From the NCBI GenBank assembly GCA_934658705.1, contig CAKUHP010000014.1, positions 1 to 38,565 on the forward strand: a DNA stretch of 38,565 nt. Direction: 5' to 3'. Below the pieces are notes generated by a model, which had not been told where the DNA came from, did no database searches, and saw only the letters and a list, made by a program, of their open reading frames with translations. Shown piece after piece: positions 6,750 through 16,094 of the stretch; within the stretch, counting starts at the first letter, position 1, and each line of letters begins with the position of its first letter. Source of the stretch: an uncultured Collinsella sp. (GTDB lineage: Bacteria > Actinomycetota > Coriobacteriia > Coriobacteriales > Coriobacteriaceae). The position numbers and the translations under genes were made by a program.

Positions 6750-7427
6750 CTAGTCCAGGTCGTCAGCGGCGAAGTTATCAATCGGAGCGAAGGGGTCGGC
6801 AACGGGGATAACCGGCTCGGCGACAGGCAGCGGCTCGGCGGCAGGCATGGTCACCGCAGGAGAAGCAGCGGAACCGACCGGCGTGGAAGCCATAAGATCG
6901 GCCGGGAAGGAGTTCTGCGCATCGTCCATGAAGTGCTGGATGAGCTTGAGGTACTCGGCCTTGAACTCCTCGCGGGAAGCCTTCAGACGGTCGATCTCCT
7001 CGAGCTCGGCCTGCTTCTCGGTCAGAGCCTGGCGGATGACCTCACGGGCCTTGGCGTCGGCCTCGTTGCGGATACGGTCGGCATTCTCGTTGGCGTCGTT
7101 AACGATGCTCTCGGCGGTCTGCTGGGCAGCGATGAGGGCAGCGGAAATCTGACGCTCCTGAGCGGAGAAATCGGGTGCGGGAGCAGCGACCGGGGCTGCG
7201 GGGATGGCCTGAGCGGCAGCATCCTGAGCCTGAACGAGCTGAGCCTGCGTATCGGCAAGCTGCTGCTCGGTGGCGGTCAGACGACCCTTGAGGTCCACGA
7301 TCTTCGCCAGCATGGCGTCGACCTCGGAAGACAGCGTCTCCAGGAAGACGTCGACCTCGGCGGGGTCATAGCCGCGCTTGGCCTCAGAGAAGGTCTGAGC
7401 CTGAATGTCAGCAGGGGTAATAGCCAT
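6750..7427 (-). CDS. divIVA: DivIVA-domain polar scaffold protein
   Basis: 225 residues. The N terminus MAITPADIQAQTFSEAKRGYDPAEVDVFLETL is the DivIVA membrane-binding domain, with the RGYDPAEVDVFL turn. Coiled coils follow (about 35-75 and 95-155: QISAALIAAQQTAESIVNDANENADRIRNEADAKAREVI), and then a Pro/Ala/Val-rich tail. In actinobacteria DivIVA (Wag31) sits on negatively curved membrane and directs cell-wall growth; in Firmicutes it marks septa and poles. It is the last gene of the division array, next to yggT and sepF as in many Gram-positives. The start has AAAGGAGAACTTGTT upstream. A bidirectional terminator follows. Confidence 0.93.
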   Translation of the reverse strand: MAITPADIQAQTFSEAKRGYDPAEVDVFLETLSSEVDAMLAKIVDLKGRLTATEQQLADTQAQLVQAQDAAAQAIPAAPVAAPAPDFSAQERQISAALIAAQQTAESIVNDANENADRIRNEADAKAREVIRQALTEKQAELEEIDRLKASREEFKAEYLKLIQHFMDDAQNSFPADLMASTPVGSAASPAVTMPAAEPLPVAEPVIPVADPFAPIDNFAADDLD

Positions 7428-7489
7428 AACAAGTTCTCCTTTATCTTCGCCTTGGCGCCACGCGCCCGACGTGAGTTACTAAGCCAGTT

Positions 7490-7771
7490 TTATATGAGTA
7501 TACCTATAAGAAGTTGCAGAACCAGCTTCTGCACCAACTGCAACGCAATAATCGCAACGACCGGCGAAAAATCGACGCCTCCCATCGGCGGAATAAAACG
7601 CCGGAACAGATTGAGCCACGGGCCGCACACGCTATCGAGGACGGCGGCGATATCCTGCAGCAATCCACCCTGCTTCAGGGGAATCCACGTCATAAGGCAG
7701 TAGACCACGATGAGCGTGGAGTAAAAGTTGAACAGCGTATTGACCAGCTGGACAATGGTGTAGATGTTGAT
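7490..7771 (-). CDS. YggT-family membrane protein with apparent non-canonical start
   Basis: The C-terminal part VYCLMTWIPLKQGGLLQDIAAVLDSVCGPWLNLFRRFIPPMGGVDFSPVVAIIAL is unmistakably YggT (PF02325): two hydrophobic segments around the P(F/W)L..FRRFIPP motif. A GTG at 7708 would give 72 residues and remove the first membrane helix. The frame is open upstream to the sepF stop codon (7793-7795) and encodes INIYTIVQLVNTLFNFYSTL, a typical YggT first helix, but has no ATG, GTG or TTG there. ATC at 7771 stands 6 bases after GAGGAG, so an AUC start giving about 93 residues, the family length, is inferred; ATT at 7777 is the other option. The role is in the division neighbourhood; biochemical function is unknown. 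Confidence 0.75.
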   Translation of the reverse strand: MNIYTIVQLVNTLFNFYSTLIVVYCLMTWIPLKQGGLLQDIAAVLDSVCGPWLNLFRRFIPPMGGVDFSPVVAIIALQLVQKLVLQLLIGILI

Positions 7772-7792
7772 GAGAATCTCCTCGTCTTGTCT

Positions 7793-8518
7793 TTACTTAA
7801 GGTAGCCGTCGGCACGGAGCTTCTTGAGGTCGGAATCCTTGACCTCGCAGCCAGCAGGCAGAACCATAAACACACGGTCGCCCACCTCTTTGACCGTGGC
7901 GCCCAGGCCGCAGGCAAAGCCATACGAGAAGTCCAGCACGCGCTTGGCGACCTCGGTACGAACGCCCACAAAGATCAGCGCGACAGGCTGCTTGGTGCGC
8001 ACGCGGCGTACGACGGTCTCGACGTCGTCGTAGCTCTCGGGACGAAGGACGTAGGCCGGCAGCTGCGGCGTGGAGTTGATGATGTTGTTCGCGTAGGCCG
8101 AGGCATCGCTCGGTGCGGGAGCAGGGGCGGGAGCGGCGGCGCGGGCGCGGGTGTTCTCGGCGTAGCTCGACGGGGTGTCGTAGGCACCGGGACGATAACC
8201 GCCCGCGACCGTCTCCTGCGAACGCGACGGCGGGTTGTAGGTCGTAGCATGGCGAGAATCGTCGCCGACCAGCTGACCGGAACGTGTGTACACAGCTACC
8301 GACTCGGCCTCGCCACGGCGCGTCTGGCCCAGAAGGCCGTTGCTCGGCTCGTCCTGAGTGTAGAAGCCCTCGCCCGAGGCGCCGCTGTAGCCATTGTTCT
8401 GATAGCCGTCGTCGTAGCCATCATCGTAGCCGTAGTCGTCGTCCTGGCCATAACCCTGGTCGTAACCCTGCTGGCCGCCCAGGTGCATTTTATTTTTGAT
8501 CTCGTCAAGGAAGCCCAT
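7793..8518 (-). CDS. sepF: Cell division protein SepF
   Basis: 241 residues from ATG 8518 (SD GAGAGGA). The N-terminal MGFLDEIKNKMHLG is the SepF amphipathic membrane-targeting helix. A long linker (about 15-145) is rich in Tyr, Gly, Asp and later Pro/Ala. The C-terminal SepF domain (about 148-241) contains RPESYDDVETVVRRV and VFMVLPAGCEV. SepF polymerises and tethers the FtsZ C-terminal tail to the membrane; with no ftsA here it is likely the main Z-ring anchor, as in other actinobacteria. It lies between yggS and yggT. A longer frame to 8569 lacks support. The linker is longer and more tyrosine-rich than in Bacillus SepF (about 150 residues in total). Confidence 0.92.
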   Translation of the reverse strand: MGFLDEIKNKMHLGGQQGYDQGYGQDDDYGYDDGYDDGYQNNGYSGASGEGFYTQDEPSNGLLGQTRRGEAESVAVYTRSGQLVGDDSRHATTYNPPSRSQETVAGGYRPGAYDTPSSYAENTRARAAAPAPAPAPSDASAYANNIINSTPQLPAYVLRPESYDDVETVVRRVRTKQPVALIFVGVRTEVAKRVLDFSYGFACGLGATVKEVGDRVFMVLPAGCEVKDSDLKKLRADGYLK

Positions 8519-8578
8519 GGTTGTGTCCTCTCGCGGTTTAGTGCAGGCGCTCCGATAATCATTGCGCACTTCAAAGCC

Positions 8579-9316
8579 TTATTTTACTTCAAACTCCGGG
8601 CTAAATACTACCCTGCCCAGGCGAATGAGCGTTGAGCCCTCCTCAAGGGCAGGCTCAAAGTCCTCGCTCATGCCGCAGGAGAGCTCGGGCAGGCTCAGGT
8701 CGGGATGCGCCGCCTCCAGCTCATCCCTCAACTCGCGCAGCCCGGCAAAGGTGCGGCGTGCCACATCCTTATTCCCCCGGGGCGCCATAGTCATAAGTCC
8801 CTGTACACAAATTCCCTCAAGCTCCGCAAGCTCGCCCGCGGCAGCGCGAATCTCATCGGGCGAAAAGCCGCCCTTAGACTCCTCGCCGCTCACATTGACC
8901 TCAATGAGTACCTGCTGGGGGCCGGCAAGCTCGCCCGCCTCAATCTTACGAACCGCACGGCTCGAAATGGCCCGGGCCAAGTGCAACGAGCTCACCGAGT
9001 GAATCAGTTCGGCCGAGCCCAGGACCGCATTGATCTTGTTGGTCTGCAGGTTACCGATCATGTCGAAGCGCACCTCGGGCAGCTCCGGATGCTCCGCCAG
9101 ACCCGCGAGCTTGCGAACCAGCTCCTGCGGGCGGTTCTCGGCAAAATGGCGATACCCAGCCTGAATAGCAGCAACGGTCTCATCGACGCCAACGGTCTTG
9201 GACACGGCAATCAGGCGCGCGGCGTCGTGGGAACGGCCCGCGCGATCGAGCGCCGCATAAAAACGCTCCAGAATCTGCTCGCGGCGAGCGCGCATCAAGT
9301 CCAAATAGTTATCCAT
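8579..9316 (-). CDS. yggS: PLP homeostasis protein, YggS/PROSC family
   Basis: 245 residues from ATG 9316, preceded by GGAGGCGATTGGCA. It shows the alanine-racemase-like TIM-barrel N-terminal fold with RLIAVSKTV carrying the PLP-binding lysine, HFAENRPQELVRK, HMIGxLQTNK-type FDMIGNLQTNKINAV, and C-terminal ELSCGMSEDFEPALEEGSTLIRLGRVVF, all family hallmarks. YggS binds pyridoxal phosphate, has no known catalytic turnover and balances the cellular PLP/amino-acid pools. Its place directly before sepF is the classical Gram-positive arrangement. It starts a new transcript segment after the phoU terminator-like hairpin. Confidence 0.93.
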   Translation of the reverse strand: MDNYLDLMRARREQILERFYAALDRAGRSHDAARLIAVSKTVGVDETVAAIQAGYRHFAENRPQELVRKLAGLAEHPELPEVRFDMIGNLQTNKINAVLGSAELIHSVSSLHLARAISSRAVRKIEAGELAGPQQVLIEVNVSGEESKGGFSPDEIRAAAGELAELEGICVQGLMTMAPRGNKDVARRTFAGLRELRDELEAAHPDLSLPELSCGMSEDFEPALEEGSTLIRLGRVVFSPEFEVK

Positions 9317-9362
9317 TGCCAATCGCCTCCGCTGACAGTCAAACAAGTAGTCCCATGCTAAC

Positions 9363-9398
9363 GCAAGAGCGCGGCCCCGCTTGTGCAAGGCCGCGCTC
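9363..9398 (-). terminator. Terminator-like hairpin after phoU
   Basis: Perfect 10-bp stem GAGCGCGGCC (9367-9376) with GGCCGCGCTC (9389-9398) and a 12-base loop; on the minus strand it is followed by TTGCGTT, a weak U-tract. It may separate pst-phoU from yggS-divIVA transcription. Confidence 0.6.
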
Positions 9399-9436
9399 AC
9401 TTAGGTATTTACAATCTTTCGACGAACGAGGCTACC

Positions 9437-10294
9437 CTACTCCTCGTCGTCCTCGCCGTCATCCTCGTCCTCAAGGTTCTCGAGCAGATAGCGAAGGCCC
9501 TCGCTCAGCTCGTTAGCAGGCACCTTGGCAACAAAGCGCGCGTCGACGGCGGGCCTCATGATAACGCCCTCGCCCGAAGGCACGCGCATGCTCTCGAGCT
9601 CGTCCTCGTCCGTACGGGCGATATCGCCGGCATTCATGCGCTGGCCGGTCAGCAGGAAGGTCAGACGGCAGGCGGCATCGATGGAAATCGAGGCGATACG
9701 ATCGAGGTAGCGCGAAACCATGATGGCGCGACGCAGGTCGTCGTAATTGCTGTCGTCGTCCATAAACTCGCCCGCGTCCATACGGTTGAAGGTGCGGAAG
9801 AACTTCTCGTAGGCCGCATGCACCGGCTCGTCCTCGACGGCCAGGTTGCAGATGATGGACATGTCATTGGTGACAAGCGCAGAGAGCGATGAGCCCAGCA
9901 CCTGATAGACAGCCTCGGCCTCGGCCTCGACCGTGCCGACAAGCTCCTCGGGCAGCGAGATATCGGCCTTGATCATATGACGCGTGGCGCGGCAGATCTG
10001 ACGGACCTTGTCGGTCATGCGCTGCAGGTTAAAGTCGACGTAGATGATCGTCTGGAGCAGGCGGAAGTCGGAGGCGACCGGCGACTGCGTGGCAATCAGG
10101 TTGTAGCACACGGCCTCGAGGTTGGCGCAGCGGGCGTCAATCGAAAGCGTGCGCTTCTTGGTCTTGGTGGCGAGCTTGCGGTCGTCGGTCACATAGGCCT
10201 TCACAGCATCGTGAAGGGCCAGATCGATGGCCTCGTAGATGCTCAGCATCTCGTGACGGGCCTCGATGAGCTGACGGGAAAACAGTTTACGCAT
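9437..10294 (-). CDS. phoU: Phosphate signalling protein PhoU
   Basis: 285 residues with tandem PhoU helical domains. The N terminus MRKLFSRQLIEARHEMLSIYEAID and LIATQSPVASDFRLLQTIIYVDFNLQRMTDKVRQI match the metal-binding E/DxxxD helices of PhoU. The protein is longer than the usual 215-240 residues because of a C-terminal extension ending in an acidic tail (NLEDEDDGEDDEE). PhoU links PstSCAB to the PhoR/PhoB-type sensor and restrains phosphate uptake and signalling. It is the last gene of pstSCAB-phoU, 92 bases after pstB. No phoR or phoB gene is in the window. Confidence 0.92.
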   Translation of the reverse strand: MRKLFSRQLIEARHEMLSIYEAIDLALHDAVKAYVTDDRKLATKTKKRTLSIDARCANLEAVCYNLIATQSPVASDFRLLQTIIYVDFNLQRMTDKVRQICRATRHMIKADISLPEELVGTVEAEAEAVYQVLGSSLSALVTNDMSIICNLAVEDEPVHAAYEKFFRTFNRMDAGEFMDDDSNYDDLRRAIMVSRYLDRIASISIDAACRLTFLLTGQRMNAGDIARTDEDELESMRVPSGEGVIMRPAVDARFVAKVPANELSEGLRYLLENLEDEDDGEDDEE

Positions 10295-10386
10295 GGTTCA
10301 CTCCAATCAGTTGGGTGCGGTCATGCCGCCCGCACAGTGAATACGCACCGGACCAGGTCCGATCGGCTTGGGACTAGTCGCACCGA

Positions 10387-11190
<804 letters not shown>

Positions 11191-11202
11191 GGGACTCCTT
11201 AA

Positions 11203-12108
11203 CTAGCGACGCTTGCGCGACAGGAAGCGCGCAAACAGGTTGAAGGCCAAGATGATCACCATCAACAAGAGCGCGGTGCCGTAGGCAGCGTTCATGTTGA
11301 TGCCGTCGTTGGCGAGCAGGTACAGGTGAACCGTCATGGGGCGGCCGGAATCGAGCGGCGTGATAGGCAGGTTGATGGCCTGTCCCATAGTGTAGAGCAC
11401 CACCGCGGTCTCGCCGATGGCGCGGCCGATGGCAAGGACGATACCGGTGGCAATGCGGCCAAAGGCGGAAGGAAGCACGATCTTGGAGACGACCTGCCAC
11501 TTGGTGGCGCCCAGGCCGTATGCACCCCAACGGATATAGCGCGGCACGGCGCGAATGGCCTCCTCGGTGGTGCGCATGACGATGGGCAACATCAAGAGCG
11601 CAAGCGCCAAAGCGGCCGAGACCATCGAAAGACCCAAGCCCATGGCCTCGACAAACAAAGCGTAGCCAAACAGGCCCATAACGATGGAAGGCACCGAGGC
11701 CAAGGCGTCGGCAGCATAGCGAATGAGCTCGACGACCTTGCCCTGCTTGGCGTACTCAGCCAGGTAGACTGCCGCCAGCACGGCGATCGGCGTGCAGATG
11801 AGCATGGCGAGCGCCGTCACGTAGACGGTCGAGACGATCGTCGGCCAAATGCCGCCCTCGGCGTTGACGCCCTGGGGCCAGCCAAAGATAAAGTCGAGCG
11901 AGATGTGCGGCAGGCCGTTAACGACCACGTAGGCGATAATGGCGACCAACACCAGCGTGGTGATATAGGCCGCGGCGCGGAACACGCCGAGCATGATCTT
12001 GTTGGAAAGGTCCTTGTTAAGGCGACCCTTCTTACCGTGGGAAAGGGCACGCTTGATACGCTCGCGCGACGAGGTCGTATCGACCGTCGCGTCAACGGAA
12101 TCGGACAT
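11203..12108 (-). CDS. pstA: Phosphate ABC transporter permease PstA
   Basis: 301 residues: a charged N terminus of about 45 residues and six membrane segments. The binding-protein-dependent transport EAA-type loop lies in EEAIRAVPRYIRWGAYGLGATKWQVVSKIVLPSAFGRIATG, typical of PstA. It forms the membrane channel with PstC. It lies 3 bases after pstC and 12 before pstB, so the three are co-translated. Confidence 0.95.
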   Translation of the reverse strand: MSDSVDATVDTTSSRERIKRALSHGKKGRLNKDLSNKIMLGVFRAAAYITTLVLVAIIAYVVVNGLPHISLDFIFGWPQGVNAEGGIWPTIVSTVYVTALAMLICTPIAVLAAVYLAEYAKQGKVVELIRYAADALASVPSIVMGLFGYALFVEAMGLGLSMVSAALALALLMLPIVMRTTEEAIRAVPRYIRWGAYGLGATKWQVVSKIVLPSAFGRIATGIVLAIGRAIGETAVVLYTMGQAINLPITPLDSGRPMTVHLYLLANDGINMNAAYGTALLLMVIILAFNLFARFLSRKRR

Positions 12109-12111
12109 AGC

Positions 12112-13038
12112 CTACCCCCTCTTCTTCTTGGAAATCAGACGGACGACGCCCACCAGCATGGCGGAGATGATAAACAGGACCACGCCCATGCCAAACAGCG
12201 CCGAGCGGTGCAGGCCCGAGGAGTAGCTCATGTCGAGCGCGATCTGGCTCGTGAGCGTCGAGATGGGGCTCGCGATGCTGTCGGGAATGACCGGGGCATT
12301 ACCCACAACCATGAGCACTGCCATGGTCTCGCCGATGGCACGGCCCATGCCCAGCACGATGGCATCGACAATGCCCAACTTGGCGGCCGGCAGCACGACC
12401 TTGTAGATGGTCTGCCACTTGGTAGCGCCCATGGCATACGATGCCTCGCGAATACCCATGGGAATGGAATTGAGGGCGTCGATGGTGAGCGTGGTGATGG
12501 TGGGGACGATCATGATAGCGAGCACGAACCAAGCCGTCAGCGCACCAAAACCAAGGCCACCGGTCAGCTGCGCGATAAACGGGCGGATGATGATCATGCC
12601 GAAGAAGCCATAGATGATGGAGGGAATGCCCGCCAGTAGATCTACCGCCGGGCTGATGAGCTTGCGCACGCGCTTGCTGGCGATCTCGACCAGGTACACA
12701 GCCGTGCCCACACCCAGCGGCACGCCCATGGCGAGCGCACCGACGGTCACCAGACCCGAGCCGGCCAGCAGCGACATGATGCCGTAGTGTCCCTCAGAAG
12801 GCGCCCACGTAAAGCTAAAGAAGTCCGCCAAGCCAATGTCGGTAAAGACGGGCAGCGCCGAGTACGTGGTAAAGACAAAAATCAGGATGACGGTGACGAC
12901 CGCCAGGAATGCGCACGCAAAGAAGATCCACTGCAGCGCCTTTTCCTTGATATAGGTGCTGCGCGAAACGAGCGCCAGCTCGCGTTTCTTGGGTGCCCGA
13001 GCCGTCTGCTCAGTCTGGGAGTTTTCCTGTGCCTCCAT
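12112..13038 (-). CDS. pstC: Phosphate ABC transporter permease PstC
   Basis: 308 residues from ATG 13038, with GGAGTGAGTAGC in front and only one base after the pstS stop; a GTG nine bases upstream is less likely. About 30 polar N-terminal residues precede six membrane segments. The EAA loop lies in NSIPMGIREASYAMGATKWQTIYKVVLPAAKLGIVDAI. It is the partner of PstA in the high-affinity phosphate channel. Confidence 0.95.
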   Translation of the reverse strand: MEAQENSQTEQTARAPKKRELALVSRSTYIKEKALQWIFFACAFLAVVTVILIFVFTTYSALPVFTDIGLADFFSFTWAPSEGHYGIMSLLAGSGLVTVGALAMGVPLGVGTAVYLVEIASKRVRKLISPAVDLLAGIPSIIYGFFGMIIIRPFIAQLTGGLGFGALTAWFVLAIMIVPTITTLTIDALNSIPMGIREASYAMGATKWQTIYKVVLPAAKLGIVDAIVLGMGRAIGETMAVLMVVGNAPVIPDSIASPISTLTSQIALDMSYSSGLHRSALFGMGVVLFIISAMLVGVVRLISKKKRG

Positions 13039-13039
13039 G

Positions 13040-13876
13040 CTACTCACTCCCCTTCTCGTCGTTGGTGACGGGAATAAAGCCCGCCTCGCGAATCTGCTTG
13101 TCCATCTTTTCGGACGTCACGTAGTCGATGTAATCCTGCGCCTGCTGCGAAGGCGTTCCCTTCACAAAAAAGTAAAGGTCACGCGAAATGGGATAGCCGC
13201 CGCTCGCAACCGTCTTCTCGGATGCCTCGACGTGATTGACCGAGACGGCCCTAACCGAGGTCTTGGCGTTGAGGCTATCGACGAAGCCAAGCGAAATGTA
13301 GCCGATGGCCCCGCGCGAACGGGATACGACGTCGCGGACCTGACCCGTGCCCGAAAGAACGGCCGAACGGCGATCGAACGGCGCGCCGCCCATCACGATG
13401 GTGCGGAAGGCCTCGCGCGTGCCGGACGCCTCATCGCGGTTGATGACCTGAATCTTCAGGTCCTCGCCACCGACCTCTTTCCAATTGGTGATCTTGCCGG
13501 CGTAGATATCGCGGAGCTGCTCGGTCGAGAGATTCTCAACCGGGTTGTCCTCATTCACGATGACCGCAATACCGTCGTGCGCGATAACGATCGGAGTCAG
13601 GCCCAGATCCTGCTCGTCGGAATTGAGCCCACGGGAGGAGCTGGCGATATCGGCCGTTCCGGCGCTGACGGCCTCAATGCCGGCGGAAGAACCCAGACCG
13701 GAGACAAGCACGTCGATGCCAGTCTCCTCCTTAAAGCCCTCGGCGGCGATTTCGGCGATAGGAAGGCAGGTCGTGGAACCGGCCACGGTAATGGAAGAGG
13801 TAGAAGACCCCGAGGAGCAGGCACACAACATGAGCGTGAGCACCGCGGCACTCAGAACCGATGCAATCTTTCTCAT
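13040..13876 (-). CDS. pstS: Phosphate-binding lipoprotein PstS
   Basis: 278 residues from ATG 13876. The signal peptide MRKIASVLSAAVLTLMLCACSS carries a lipobox (L-C-A-C) with cleavage before Cys, so it is anchored outside the membrane and feeds PstCA. The PBP fold has phosphate-loop elements VAGSTTCLPIAEIAAEGF and SGLGSSAGIEAVSAGTADIASSSRGLNSDE, plus DEASGTREAFRTIV. The longer frame upstream to 14068 runs antisense-like through pgeF and is not used. The start ATG overlaps the pgeF stop as ATGA, so translation is coupled to pgeF. There is no strong ribosome-binding site of its own and no gap for a promoter or a Pho box immediately upstream. Confidence 0.95.
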   Translation of the reverse strand: MRKIASVLSAAVLTLMLCACSSGSSTSSITVAGSTTCLPIAEIAAEGFKEETGIDVLVSGLGSSAGIEAVSAGTADIASSSRGLNSDEQDLGLTPIVIAHDGIAVIVNEDNPVENLSTEQLRDIYAGKITNWKEVGGEDLKIQVINRDEASGTREAFRTIVMGGAPFDRRSAVLSGTGQVRDVVSRSRGAIGYISLGFVDSLNAKTSVRAVSVNHVEASEKTVASGGYPISRDLYFFVKGTPSQQAQDYIDYVTSEKMDKQIREAGFIPVTNDEKGSE

Positions 13877-14673
13877 AGCATCACGCCGATCGCAGCATGA
13901 CGCCCGCAGGTGCCACCCTCGTTGCGGTAGGAATAAAAGCGGTCGTTCTGACGCACGGTCGAAAGCTGGGTGTCCACAATACAGCCCGCATCGACGCCAG
14001 CGTCCACCAGCGCCTCGCGAATGGCTGCGGAAAGATCGAGCATGCGAGAGGCGGTCGCATCGATGCACGAAAACTCGGCGCCGAAGCGATCCATGAGTTC
14101 CTGAGACACCTCATACTCGTCGCCCAGGATATGCGGGCCGATATAGGCGGAGACATCGCCCGCATCGCAGCCGGCGGCCTCGCAAAGTGCCTGGCACGCC
14201 TTGGCGGAAATGCGTGCGATCGTGCCCTTCCAGCCGGAATGCACCACGGCAAATCCGCCGGGAGCCACCAGCACCACGGGAACGCAGTCGGCAAAGCAAA
14301 GCAGCACGGGCACACCATGGGCCGTGCAGACGATGGCATCACAGCCCTCGGCAATCTGCTCGCGAATATCCTCGAGATCATCCGCGCCGTTCGAGGTCAC
14401 TGTAACGATATGCTCACCGTGCACCTGGTTGGGAACGAGCAGGTTGTGCTCGCACTCGGCGGCGCCCATGGCCTCGAGCGCGCGACGACGATTTTCTTGA
14501 ACGGCAAAGGGGTCATCGCCAACATGCGATCCCAGGTTGAGTGAGGAGTACGCGTCTTCGGAAACGCCACCGGTGCGTTCGGTGAAGGCAAAACGGACAT
14601 CGGCCGTCGCGCCTTCCACCAACGTAACTCCATCATGGTCGACACGCGAAACTTTGTCCGCACGTGCTGCCAT
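13873..14673 (-). CDS. pgeF: Polyphenol oxidase/peptidoglycan editing family protein (YfiH/PgeF)
   Basis: 266 residues from ATG 14673, with TTAGGAGGCTTTAGT upstream. The family's zinc-site segments are present: NQVHGEHIV, CADCVPVVLVAPGGFAVVHSGWKGTIARI and C-terminal RNDRFYSYR-type QNDRFYSYRNEGGTCGRHAA. E. coli YfiH clears UDP-MurNAc with the wrong first amino acid, and mammalian LACC1 relatives act on purine nucleosides. The position just after ftsZ is conserved in Gram-positives and fits a wall-editing role. It overlaps pstS by 4 bases. Confidence 0.93.
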   Translation of the reverse strand: MAARADKVSRVDHDGVTLVEGATADVRFAFTERTGGVSEDAYSSLNLGSHVGDDPFAVQENRRRALEAMGAAECEHNLLVPNQVHGEHIVTVTSNGADDLEDIREQIAEGCDAIVCTAHGVPVLLCFADCVPVVLVAPGGFAVVHSGWKGTIARISAKACQALCEAAGCDAGDVSAYIGPHILGDEYEVSQELMDRFGAEFSCIDATASRMLDLSAAIREALVDAGVDAGCIVDTQLSTVRQNDRFYSYRNEGGTCGRHAAIGVML

Positions 14674-14832
14674 ACTAAAGCCTCCTAATAACACAAGTAT
14701 CGCGGCGACGCCGCTGCAGTCCGTGCCATACGGCTACCATACTTCATCAAAAGGATACCCGCAGCGGTAGGGACCAAACGTAAAGGGAACGTAAGGAGAT
14801 TGGAGGCTTTCGTTTACAAAGGCGAAACACAA

Positions 14833-14865
14833 CAAAAAAGGGTGCGCCCAATCGGACGCACCCCA
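14833..14865 (-). terminator. Terminator after ftsZ
   Basis: On the minus strand GGGTGCG, a 10-base loop and CGCACCC are followed by TTTTTTGTTG. It lies about 25 bases after the ftsZ stop and before pgeF, so pgeF-pst probably has its own promoter or depends on read-through. Confidence 0.88.
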
Positions 14866-14888
14866 TGCAGGTCGTTGAGAAAAACGAA

Positions 14889-16043
14889 CTAGAAGCTGCC
14901 ACGCTTCAGGAAGTCGGGAAGCTCAAACTGGTCGTTGCCAAAGTTAGGAAGCTCGGTGCCACCGACATTACGGGTCGGGGCGGCCTGGGCCGGGCTGGCA
15001 GCAGGAGCGGTGCGCTGCGGCTCAGCGGAGACAGCAGCCTTGCTCTGAGACTGCTGGGCAGCGAAGAGCTCATCCTGGCGGTTGACGTTGGAGTCGGAGA
15101 AGCCCGTGGCAATGACGGTGATGCGCACCTGGTCGCCCAGGGACTCGTCAACGACGGTACCGAAGATGATGTTGGCCTCGGGGTCGACGGCGTTAGCGAC
15201 AACGTCGGCGGCGTCGCTGATCTCCTGGATGCCCAGGTCCTTGGAGCCGGCGATGGAGAGCAGGACGCGCGTAGCGCCATCGATGGAGCTCTCGAGCAGC
15301 GGGCTGGAGATAGCCTGCTGGGCCGCGTCGACGGCACGGGTGTCCCCAGAAGAGGTACCGATGCCCATCATGGCGGTACCGGCCTGCTTCATGATGGTCT
15401 TAACATCGGCGAAGTCCAGGTTGATGATGCCCGGGACGGTGATGAGGTCGGTGATGCCCTGGGTGCCCTGGGAAAGGACGCCATCGGCAATCGCGAAGGC
15501 CTCGAGCATGGTGGTCTTCTTCTCGGCGATGTCGAGCAGCTTGTCGTTAGGAATAACGATCATGGTGTCGACGCAATCGGAGAGGGTCTTGATGCCCTCC
15601 TCGGCGCTCTTCTTGCGCTTGCGGCCCTCGAAGGTGAACGGCTTAGTCACGACGGCGACGGTCAGCGCGCCGACCTCGTTCATCGCGATATCGGCAACGA
15701 TGGGAGCAGCGCCGGTGCCGGTGCCACCGCCCTCGCCGCAGGTGATAAACACCATGTCGGCGCCAGCAAGCGCCTCGGCGATGTCGTCGCGAGACTCATC
15801 GGCAGCCTTGCGACCAACCTCGGGGTTGGCGCCGGCGCCCAGGCCGCGGGTAAGGTCGGTGCCGATGTGCACCTTGATATCGGCATCAGAGATCGCGAGT
15901 GCCTGAGCATCGGTGTTGATGGCGACAAACTCGACGCCGCGGATGCCCTCTTCGATCATTCGATTGACCGCGTTGGTACCGCCGCCGCCGACGCCGACCA
16001 CCTTAATGACGGCAAGGTAGTTGTTGATCTCTGTCTCGTGCAT
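14889..16043 (-). CDS. ftsZ: Cell division GTPase FtsZ
   Basis: 384 residues from ATG 16043, preceded by GGAGGACCGAC. The N-terminal nucleotide domain has [17 protein letters not shown], the tubulin signature [18 protein letters not shown] and the T7-loop part [11 protein letters not shown]. After a Gln/Ala/Ser-rich linker (about 320-365), the C-terminal peptide [14 protein letters not shown] matches the conserved tail that binds SepF. FtsZ polymerises with GTP into the Z-ring. A longer frame begins at 16073 but lacks a ribosome-binding site. There are 199 non-coding bases upstream, the largest gap inside the array, so an ftsZ promoter there is likely. Confidence 0.97.
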   Translation of the reverse strand: MHETEINNYLAVIKVVGVGGGGTNAVNRMIEEGIRGVEFVAINTDAQALAISDADIKVHIGTDLTRGLGAGANPEVGRKAADESRDDIAEALAGADMVFITCGEGGGTGTGAAPIVADIAMNEVGALTVAVVTKPFTFEGRKRKKSAEEGIKTLSDCVDTMIVIPNDKLLDIAEKKTTMLEAFAIADGVLSQGTQGITDLITVPGIINLDFADVKTIMKQAGTAMMGIGTSSGDTRAVDAAQQAISSPLLESSIDGATRVLLSIAGSKDLGIQEISDAADVVANAVDPEANIIFGTVVDESLGDQVRITVIATGFSDSNVNRQDELFAAQQSQSKAAVSAEPQRTAPAASPAQAAPTRNVGGTELPNFGNDQFELPDFLKRGSF

Positions 16044-16094
16044 GTCGGTCCTCCGAACAAAGGTTATAGCCATAGCATGGGTTGACCCCTGCGC

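Noticed and set aside
13877..14068. 64-residue N-terminal extension of PstS
   Set aside because: The signal peptide with lipobox starts at 13876, and the extension is an out-of-frame reading of pgeF.
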